NCBI GenBank assembly: GCA_025350445.1
Contig: JANXXV010000383.1
Span: forward strand, 1 to 12,738
Source of the DNA: Bryobacteraceae bacterium
Lineage (GTDB): Bacteria; Acidobacteriota; Terriglobia; Bryobacterales; Bryobacteraceae
Reading direction: 5' to 3'
Length of the DNA stretch: 12,738 bases
The notes beneath the pieces are model-generated. The model was given only the letters and a program-made list of their open reading frames with translations, was not told where the DNA came from and searched no databases. Positions 7,644-12,738 of the stretch are shown piece after piece. Position 1 is the first letter of the stretch. Each line of letters opens with the position of its first letter. A program made the translations under genes and the position numbers.

Positions 7644-9193
7644 TAGCGGGTGGCCCGCACCACGATGTCGTGCTCGAAGGGTGGCAGTTGGAACTCCAGT
7701 TCCCGGCCGCCCTCCGCATTCCATCCCGGTGAATATTGACCGGAGACTGGAGAATACAGGCGCACGGCGAACTTTCCCGCTGGAAGCCTGAAGCTTAGCT
7801 TTCCGCTGATCGGCCTCCCCAAAGATTCGTCTGTCACCTCCCGCGCGTCCGCCAGGTACAAGGCATAGTCGCGATCCGCAACCACCAGCGCGGATGCCGT
7901 CAGATGTTCCGGCTTCGATTGAATCCAACCGAGATCTGGCTTCGCATGGACGTAATCGAATCCGGCAATGAACTCGGAAAGATATCCCATCCAGCTGCGA
8001 ATGCCCCGTCGCGATGCGGGCGTACCCGCTTCACTTCCCACGGTGATCGAAAAATCGATGTAGTCATAGTGGGCGGCGTTGAGCAGCGATGTCCACGCAC
8101 GCTTTCTGTGGATGGTCCAGCCCGCGGGGTCGCGGTACATGCTTGCTGAATTGTCTTCATCCATCACCGTTGGCTTCGACTCGCTGTACGCTTTGGCTGC
8201 GAACTGCTGCATCTCGGATAACATCAATTCCTTGGACATGAAATTTCCGAGTTGGTAAAGTCGGCCCCGAAGCTCCGTATCCGGCAGCGGATGCACGTTC
8301 ACAATGTCGAACAGCGGGCCGCTATAGGTCTGATCCAGTGGAAAGCGAAACTTCGGCTTATAGGCGAACGCCTGCTGTCCGGCAACCAGATGCAAACTCT
8401 TCAGCTTCCCCATCTCATCCCGGATTACCCGGCCCATCTCCGCCTGCCAGGCGTCCACATCCGCGGATGACGAATGTTCGGGGATCGCGCCGCCAGGCTC
8501 GTTGCAAATCTCGTAGTAGATGTTGTCGTACGCGCTGGTCTCGCGAACGATCTTGCGGGCAAATTCGGCCTGCCGTCGAACCAGTTCGGAATCCCGTAAA
8601 GAAGTGTATTCCTGCCAGTCCAGCTTCCTCATGCGCTGCTTATTGTTCTCCGCCCGAAACGGATTCAGCGCCCAGATGTTGTCGGCGTACGCGTTGCTGA
8701 AGATAGTCAGCTCCACAATGATGCCCCGCTTCGATGCGGCATCGAGAAAGCGTTTCAGCCGGTCGAAGTATTCCGGATTCCATTGATCGAGATCGTATAT
8801 CGGTTCCCCATCGAGAGCCTTTCCGGGGCCGGTACGGGGAAACGGTGCGATGTAGTCGGGCGACTCCGGCTTGCACGGGGAAGATGGATTACGCGCACCC
8901 TGCAGTTCGCGGAAAAGCAGAAACGTCCGCGTCAGCGTCATTTTGTGCGCGGCTGCGTCGTCCAGATACTTCTCGAAGTTGAATGGGCGATTCATGACCG
9001 ACCCGTAGTGTTCGGTCGCCGTCAGAAGCACTTTCGGCTCGCCCCGAAAGAGAAAATATCTCGGGTTCTCCGGATGCAGTTTCAGCGGCTCCGCTTGAAT
9101 CACCGCTGCCGCGCTGACCAGAAAAAGGCAAGCCGCGATTGCTCTGGTTAGATATTCAGCGGCCTCAATTACGCCCGCGCAGCATCTGGACAT
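7640..9193 (-). CDS. Secreted glycoside-hydrolase-like protein, clan GH-A TIM barrel (cellulase/GH5-like)
   Basis: Predicted secreted glycosidase of 517 residues. The signal peptide has a hydrophobic core at about 18-31 and cleavage near IQA at 34. The barrel seems to start with NPRYFLFRGEPKVLLTATE (43-61), a pattern also seen in GH5 and DUF4038-like enzymes. In strand order I see MTLTRTFLLFRE (85-96), with R89 a likely active-site Arg. Next are GIIVELTIFSNAY (157-169), then YYEICNEPGG (226-235) with N231 and E232 as the probable strand-4 acid/base pair. VNVHPLP (299-304) follows, with H301, and PTVMDEDNS (341-349), with E346 as the probable strand-7 nucleophile. Residues from about 432 to the end look like a small beta domain (LYLADAREV, FRLPAGKFAVRLYSP). 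The exact family and substrate are not recognised. No start codon between the ATG and the signal core would keep the signal peptide. No Shine-Dalgarno is present and the promoter predicts a leaderless mRNA. It is the only confident gene on the minus strand, 3 nt from the operon's last stop. Confidence 0.82.
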   Translation of the reverse strand: MSRCCAGVIEAAEYLTRAIAACLFLVSAAAVIQAEPLKLHPENPRYFLFRGEPKVLLTATEHYGSVMNRPFNFEKYLDDAAAHKMTLTRTFLLFRELQGARNPSSPCKPESPDYIAPFPRTGPGKALDGEPIYDLDQWNPEYFDRLKRFLDAASKRGIIVELTIFSNAYADNIWALNPFRAENNKQRMRKLDWQEYTSLRDSELVRRQAEFARKIVRETSAYDNIYYEICNEPGGAIPEHSSSADVDAWQAEMGRVIRDEMGKLKSLHLVAGQQAFAYKPKFRFPLDQTYSGPLFDIVNVHPLPDTELRGRLYQLGNFMSKELMLSEMQQFAAKAYSESKPTVMDEDNSASMYRDPAGWTIHRKRAWTSLLNAAHYDYIDFSITVGSEAGTPASRRGIRSWMGYLSEFIAGFDYVHAKPDLGWIQSKPEHLTASALVVADRDYALYLADAREVTDESLGRPISGKLSFRLPAGKFAVRLYSPVSGQYSPGWNAEGGRELEFQLPPFEHDIVVRATRY

Positions 9194-9200
9194 AGCACTT

Positions 9201-9230
9201 ATGATATGGAGGCCCTAATCTAAGTGTCAA
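9201..9230 (-). promoter_or_regulatory. Promoter of the hydrolase gene, predicted to give a leaderless mRNA
   Basis: On the minus strand a perfect TTGACA (-35, 9230 to 9225) is followed by an 18-nt spacer and TATCAT (-10, 5 of 6 matches, 9206 to 9201). Only 7 nt separate the -10 from the ATG at 9193, so the expected transcription start falls on or next to the A of the start codon. The absence of a Shine-Dalgarno sequence fits this. Confidence 0.6.
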
Positions 9231-9258
9231 GCCGGATTCACGCCGCCGGATTCACGGC
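9231..9258. repeat. Two tandem 14-bp repeats abutting the hydrolase -35
   Basis: GCCGGATTCACGCC (9231-9244) is followed directly by GCCGGATTCACGGC (9245-9258), with 13 of 14 bases identical. On the minus strand the pair touches the TTGACA of the hydrolase promoter. The copy at 9245-9258 also has GCCG/CGGC inverted ends. Placement and repeat form suit binding sites for a transcriptional activator, but no protein is identified. Confidence 0.6.
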
Positions 9259-9268
9259 GCGTCATCCA

Positions 9269-9299
9269 GAGGTCCGGTGTTGGCCGGCTCTGGGACCTC
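9269..9299. repeat. 7-bp inverted repeat in the divergent control region
   Basis: GAGGTCC (9269-9275) and GGACCTC (9293-9299) are exact reverse complements around a 17-nt loop that itself contains GGCCGG. It lies between the two divergent promoters. There is no U-tract on either side, so an operator or chance is more likely than a terminator. No ORF or other element is evident in the remaining stretch 9300-9370. Confidence 0.35.
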
Positions 9300-9370
9300 C
9301 CGAGCCGTTCGGCACGGTAAACCACACCGCGGTTAGCGGAGAAGGAAAGGAAGTGCGGACGTGTTTTCCC

Positions 9371-9399
9371 TTGACATACTCCAGAAAAAGCACGATGAT
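9371..9399 (+). promoter_or_regulatory. Sigma70-type promoter of the second receptor gene
   Basis: A perfect TTGACA (9371-9376), a 17-nt spacer and GATGAT (9394-9399, 4 of 6 matches to the -10 consensus). The expected start near 9406 leaves a leader of about 100 nt before the ATG at 9506, much longer than the leader of the first receptor. Confidence 0.5.
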
Positions 9400-9494
9400 C
9401 TGATGGCATGATGTCTTGACCACTGGCAAGCCCTGACGAAACGGCGACCCACACGCTAACAGGGCTTGATCTACCTGATGGTCGGATGTCTTAA
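9400..9494 (+). repeat. Imperfect direct repeat flanking the leader structure
   Basis: The pattern CTGATGGnnnGATGTCTTnA occurs at 9400-9419 and again at 9475-9494, 75 nt apart, with 16 of 20 positions identical. The first copy begins at the end of the -10 and the second runs into the Shine-Dalgarno. It could be a duplication or paired protein/RNA sites. Confidence 0.4.
9416..9485 (+). promoter_or_regulatory. Structured 5' leader of the second receptor mRNA
   Basis: CAAGCCCTG (9427-9435) pairs perfectly with CAGGGCTTG (9460-9468) around a 24-nt loop. Outside it, TTGACCA (9416-9422) pairs with TGGTCGG (9479-9485) through five Watson-Crick pairs and two possible G-U pairs. The nested structure ends 7 nt before the Shine-Dalgarno, so it could affect translation or bind a ligand. 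I do not recognise a known riboswitch class and see no B12 box. Folding was done by eye only. Confidence 0.45.
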
Positions 9495-9500
9495 GGAGGT
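9493..9500 (+). promoter_or_regulatory. Ribosome binding site of the second receptor
   Basis: AAGGAGGT, a perfect match to the Shine-Dalgarno core, ends 5 nt before the ATG at 9506. It fixes the start and predicts strong translation when exposed. Confidence 0.8.
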
Positions 9501-9505
9501 CCCTC

Positions 9506-12500
9506 ATGTCGCAGCGAACAATCCTAGCCCTCGTCACCTGTAGTTTGTCGATGAGCTTTTTTGGTAGATTGGCAATTTGTCAGGAGACTACCTCCGCAGG
9601 CATCGTCGGACAAGTGATCGACACCTCCAAAGCTGGCGTCCCCGACGCACTGGTAACCGTGCTAAACGTTGGCACCAATGCGAGGCGTACTGGGCAGACC
9701 AATGCCGAGGGTGCTTTTTCCGTTCCTAACCTGGCTCCCGCCCGCTATGAGGTTCGTATTGAAAAACCCGGGTTTCAGGCGGCGATCATCGAGGCTTTTG
9801 AACTCCGCATCGGCGAGATTGCCCGGCGTACAATCGAGCTTCGCGTCGGCGCCGTGAGCGAATCCGTAGTTATCGATGCCCAGGCGCCGCTCCTCGAAAC
9901 CGAAAACGGTACCATCAACCAGGTTATTGATGCGAAGCAAATCACCGAACTGCCGCTCAACGGACGTAATCTGGTGCAACTGGCAGCGCTATCGGCGGGC
10001 ATCTCTCCCCGGCAGACATTACAGCGCTCGGTCAGCCAATACGGGGACCGGAACGAGTTCGTGCAGGTCGACGGCGGACGCGATGCTTCCACAAACTATG
10101 TCATAGATGGGGTCTACGCCCGCTCCTTGCGCTTCAATAATCTCGCCTTTCAGCCCTCGGTGGACACCATTCAGGAATTCAATGTTCTGCGGAATTCTTT
10201 TTCGGCCGAATACGGTCAGGGTCAGTCGGTTATTACGGCGATCACAAAGTCCGGAACCAACGGCCTGCACGGTTCGGCGTTCGAATTCCTGAGAAACGAT
10301 GTGCTCGACGCCCGTAACTTTTTTGCCGCTCAGAAACCGCCCTTTCGCAGAAACCAGTTTGGCGGCACGGCAGGGGCGCCCTTGATCAAGAACAAATTGT
10401 TCGCTTTTGGAGGCTACGAGGGCCTGGAGACGCGGAAGGGTCTTACTCTCCTCGGTAGCGTACCGGAACAAAGGCTTCTCGGCGGGGACTTTTCCAGCAT
10501 TTCGCCGCCAATCGTCGATCCGTTGTCCGGAGCGCCGTTTCCAGACAATCGAATTCCTGCCGGGCGCATCTCCCGCTTCGCCAACGTGCTTACGCCAACC
10601 ATTCCCGGCCCGAATGTGGTGGGGAAGAACAACTACATTACGAATCGTAAGTTTGTCGATCAGTTCAGCACAGTCACCTTCCGGCTCGATCAGGTGCTGT
10701 CCTCCAAGCACACCATGTTCGAGCGCTATATCTGGTACGACGCATCCCAAATCGGACCGAGCACGTTCTCGGCGACTACTTACCCTCAGTCGGCGCAGAA
10801 CTTCTCGCTTGGCGACACGTATGTTCTCTCCACTACGTTGGTAAACGATCTTCGAGTGGGTTACAACCGGGCGAACAATCTCTGGCAGCAAGTCACTCTG
10901 AATGGCGAAAATTGGGTTAAAAATCTCGGATTACAGAATTTGGCCGGCGGCGCCGATCCACTCGATTTTGGACGTCCCCCTTTCTCCATCGCCGGATTCA
11001 GCGGCCAGGGCGAAGGCGCCTACACGCAAGGCGCCATCGAGAATGTTTACAGTCTGTCCGATACTGTCAGCAAAGTATGGGGCAAACATACGGTTAGAGT
11101 CGGAATTCAATTACAGAATCGGCGCTTTGCTCACATCACCGAGGTTCTTCCTCGAGGCCAGTTCAGCTTCGACGGAAGATTTACCGGAAACTCCGTCGCG
11201 GACTTCTTGTTGGGGTACTGCTCTTCCTGTGCCGGCGCCCTGGGTAGCTCACGATCGAACTACCGCTCGAATACCGTTGCGCCCTTTATCAACGACCAAT
11301 GGCAAGTTACCCGCAAGCTGACCCTGAACGTGGGTCTTCGCTACGATTACCTCGGCTGGTGGCGGGAGCTAAATAACCAGGAGGGCGCATTTGACCCGGC
11401 GTCCGGAAAGATCGGATTCCATAAGGTTCCAGCGAACATGCCCGCCGCGCTGCAGCCGTTTATCATCAATAAGGAAAATTTTTATCCGGCAGGCATCATC
11501 GCGCCGGACAAGAATAACTGGGCGCCCAGAATCGGCCTGGCATACCGCCTCACTAACCAAACCGTGGTTCGTTCCGGTTTTGGCATGTACTATGACAATC
11601 CAAATCTGAATGAGCTCCAGTTCAACCGCCTGCTGCCGCCGTTTTACTTCAACCGCACCATCCTGCCTGACAAGTCCAATCCCGTATTGGTGGATAATCT
11701 CTTCCCGGGTCTGAACCAGATCTCGCAAATCCCGGCTCCTTTTTCCGTCATGGCGAATAACCGCATGCCCTACGTGCTCCAATGGAACTTCAGCGTTCAG
11801 CAGACCCTTGCCCGCGATCTTCTGATGGAAATCGCCTACACCGGCAGCGGTGGAAAAAAGTTGCCGCGCCGCGTAAACCAGAATGAAGCCGATTTTGGGA
11901 CCACCCCTTTGATTGGACGATTGCCGTATCCACAATTCGATCCAGGCATCTTTACTGCCGTGAATGATGGCCTTTCCAAATACAACGCGGTCTCGTTACG
12001 GGTAGAGAAACGGTATTCCAAGGGCCTGTATTTCCTCGGGAACTACCAGTTTTCGAGAAATATCGACACCAACTCGGGTGAAACCGACAACTCGATTGCA
12101 TACAGAACGAACACCAGCCTGAACCGTGCCCGGTCGGCCTTCGATCAGCGGCACAGGGCCGTGTTCAGCGCTGGCTACGAACTTCCGTTTGGCGCAGGAA
12201 AACACTGGTTTAGCGGCGGCGGTTTTACTTCGCTCGCCTTTGGCGGATGGCAGGTTCAGGGCATTGCCTCGGCACTGACCGGCATGCCGTTCACCCCGAC
12301 CGGTCCATTTGTTTGTAGCTGCGGTTCCTATATTCCGCAATGGGTCATTGCTGTGAAGCCGGGATTCGGAAAGCTCTCCAACCCCACGCCGAATCTATGG
12401 TACGATCCCTCGGCTTTTACACTGCCGGCGATTGGTTTTCAGGGCACCGCCGGCCGCAACGTAATCGAAGGACCCGGGCGAACCAGCCTCGACGTCTCAA

Positions 12501-12682
12501 TGTTCAAGGTCTTCTCGATTTCCGAGCGTGTAAAATTGCAATTCCGCGCCGAGTTTTTCAACGTCGCGAATCACCCCAGCTTTGGATTTCCGGACGCCAA
12601 CATTAAGAATGTCACCGCCGGAGTTATCTCATCGGCATACGACGGAAGAAGCATCCAGTTCGGGCTGCGCCTGGTTTGGTAG
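9506..12682 (+). CDS. TonB-dependent-receptor-like outer membrane protein with N-terminal carboxypeptidase-regulatory-like domain (second copy)
   Basis: Predicted outer membrane protein of 1058 residues, same architecture as the receptor at the left end but clearly diverged. A signal peptide covers about 1-25 (cleavage near AIC before QETTS). The carboxypeptidase-regulatory-like domain is at about 31-115, with GIVGQVIDTSKAGVPDALVT and NLAPARYEVRIEKPGF. The plug is at about 118-255, with the family motif ITELPLNGRNLVQLA (146-160), YVIDGVYA, IQEFNVLRNSFSAEYG and TKSGTNGLHG. Barrel segments follow, including NVGLRYDYLGWW, and the chain ends in Trp (LRLVW), suited to BAM insertion. Four cysteines lie in the barrel part, as a C572/C575 CxxC and a C937/C939 CxC, whereas the left receptor has none after its signal peptide; they may form a disulfide in surface loops. 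No TonB box is obvious. The ligand is unknown. It is divergent from the hydrolase gene, with which it shares the control region. Confidence 0.9.
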   Translation: MSQRTILALVTCSLSMSFFGRLAICQETTSAGIVGQVIDTSKAGVPDALVTVLNVGTNARRTGQTNAEGAFSVPNLAPARYEVRIEKPGFQAAIIEAFELRIGEIARRTIELRVGAVSESVVIDAQAPLLETENGTINQVIDAKQITELPLNGRNLVQLAALSAGISPRQTLQRSVSQYGDRNEFVQVDGGRDASTNYVIDGVYARSLRFNNLAFQPSVDTIQEFNVLRNSFSAEYGQGQSVITAITKSGTNGLHGSAFEFLRNDVLDARNFFAAQKPPFRRNQFGGTAGAPLIKNKLFAFGGYEGLETRKGLTLLGSVPEQRLLGGDFSSISPPIVDPLSGAPFPDNRIPAGRISRFANVLTPTIPGPNVVGKNNYITNRKFVDQFSTVTFRLDQVLSSKHTMFERYIWYDASQIGPSTFSATTYPQSAQNFSLGDTYVLSTTLVNDLRVGYNRANNLWQQVTLNGENWVKNLGLQNLAGGADPLDFGRPPFSIAGFSGQGEGAYTQGAIENVYSLSDTVSKVWGKHTVRVGIQLQNRRFAHITEVLPRGQFSFDGRFTGNSVADFLLGYCSSCAGALGSSRSNYRSNTVAPFINDQWQVTRKLTLNVGLRYDYLGWWRELNNQEGAFDPASGKIGFHKVPANMPAALQPFIINKENFYPAGIIAPDKNNWAPRIGLAYRLTNQTVVRSGFGMYYDNPNLNELQFNRLLPPFYFNRTILPDKSNPVLVDNLFPGLNQISQIPAPFSVMANNRMPYVLQWNFSVQQTLARDLLMEIAYTGSGGKKLPRRVNQNEADFGTTPLIGRLPYPQFDPGIFTAVNDGLSKYNAVSLRVEKRYSKGLYFLGNYQFSRNIDTNSGETDNSIAYRTNTSLNRARSAFDQRHRAVFSAGYELPFGAGKHWFSGGGFTSLAFGGWQVQGIASALTGMPFTPTGPFVCSCGSYIPQWVIAVKPGFGKLSNPTPNLWYDPSAFTLPAIGFQGTAGRNVIEGPGRTSLDVSMFKVFSISERVKLQFRAEFFNVANHPSFGFPDANIKNVTAGVISSAYDGRSIQFGLRLVW

Positions 12683-12709
12683 AGTACCGGGTAAGGAGAC
12701 CCTCGGCTG

Positions 12710-12738
12710 ATGAGACATCATAGTGTGCCGTCCCGGCT
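12710..12738 (+). CDS. Possible start of a further gene, cut by the window edge
   Basis: AAGGAGA at 12693-12699 is a good Shine-Dalgarno, 10 nt before an ATG at 12710 that stays open to the end of the window (MRHHSVPSR and onward). The ATG lies 27 nt after the receptor stop, with no terminator between, so it would be in the same operon. A small TGATG/CATCA hairpin (12708-12720) covers the start codon. Only about nine codons are visible, so no product can be named. Confidence 0.35.

Noticed and set aside
7646..7658. GCGGG-TGG-CCCGC hairpin as a terminator between the convergent genes
   Set aside because: The stem is only 5 bp with a 3-nt loop, lies inside the hydrolase coding region and has no U-tract on either strand.
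7318..7791. A 157-codon plus-strand open frame bridging the DUF1501 end and the hydrolase end
   Set aside because: It overlaps two confident genes in other frames, is very rich in Arg and shows no domain.
9416..9444. A second promoter starting with TTGACC at 9416
   Set aside because: No acceptable -10 lies 16-18 nt downstream. The same bases are better explained as the outer stem of the leader structure.
9416..9485. Cobalamin or cyclic-di-GMP riboswitch in the second receptor leader
   Set aside because: The B12 box and the conserved GEMM core were not found by eye. Only generic nested stems are present, so no class is assigned.
9566..9583. Lipoprotein signal at LAIC in the second receptor
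   Set aside because: The residue before Cys is Ile rather than Gly, Ala or Ser, and the protein is a predicted beta-barrel. Ordinary signal-peptidase cleavage is more likely.
10019..10891. A 290-codon open frame on the minus strand inside the second receptor gene
   Set aside because: It lies wholly opposite a well-supported receptor coding region, shows no recognisable domain, and its composition (Arg and Val rich, scattered Pro) fits an antisense shadow.
11369..11935. A 188-codon minus-strand open frame inside the second receptor gene
   Set aside because: No signal peptide, domain or ribosome binding site is evident. It overlaps conserved barrel segments read on the plus strand.
1..12738. 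CRISPR array, tRNA/rRNA, insertion sequence or phage remnant
   Set aside because: No regular spaced repeats, cloverleaf-like segments, transposase motifs or terminal inverted repeats with target duplications were seen on either strand.

Overview
The window looks like the genome of an Acidobacteriota bacterium, most likely of the Bryobacterales/Solibacter kind. This is inferred from gene content, not from a marker gene. Two giant TonB-dependent-receptor-like outer membrane proteins (each with an N-terminal carboxypeptidase-regulatory-like domain) flank a planctomycete-type cytochrome protein (PSCyt1/DUF1549/DUF1553), a DUF1501 protein and a secreted glycoside-hydrolase-like protein. The coding sequence is moderately GC-rich, genes are tightly packed, and no RNA genes, CRISPR arrays, transposases or phage genes were seen.

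Layout. 1-107: leader with a TTGACA-type promoter and a strong ribosome binding site. 108-3530 (+): first receptor, followed by a strong hairpin with a UUCG tetraloop (about 3536-3566) that probably ends its transcript. 3567-3697: short gap with a 9-bp inverted repeat and a perfect TATAAT element. 3698-6184 (+) and 6191-7636 (+): a two-gene operon (6-nt gap) for the cytochrome-domain protein and the Tat-exported DUF1501 protein. 7640-9193 (-): a secreted clan GH-A-like hydrolase, convergent with the operon with only 3 nt between stop codons. 9194-9505: divergent control region of 312 nt, holding a minus-strand promoter that would give a leaderless mRNA, two tandem 14-bp repeats touching its -35, a plus-strand promoter, and a roughly 100-nt foldable leader. 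9506-12682 (+): second receptor. 12683-12738: possible start of another gene cut by the window edge.

How the genes may work together (inference). Every confident product carries an export signal. The receptors would move or bind a large ligand at the outer membrane. The hydrolase would cleave a glycan, and the DUF1549/DUF1553-DUF1501 pair, whose function is not established, would act on the imported material in the periplasm, possibly with electron transfer through one or two haem sites. This resembles a polysaccharide-utilisation locus in logic, but no SusD-like protein, classical regulator or sulfatase is visible, and the substrate cannot be read from the sequence. The least explained features are the gene pair itself and the dense control region between the hydrolase and the second receptor.
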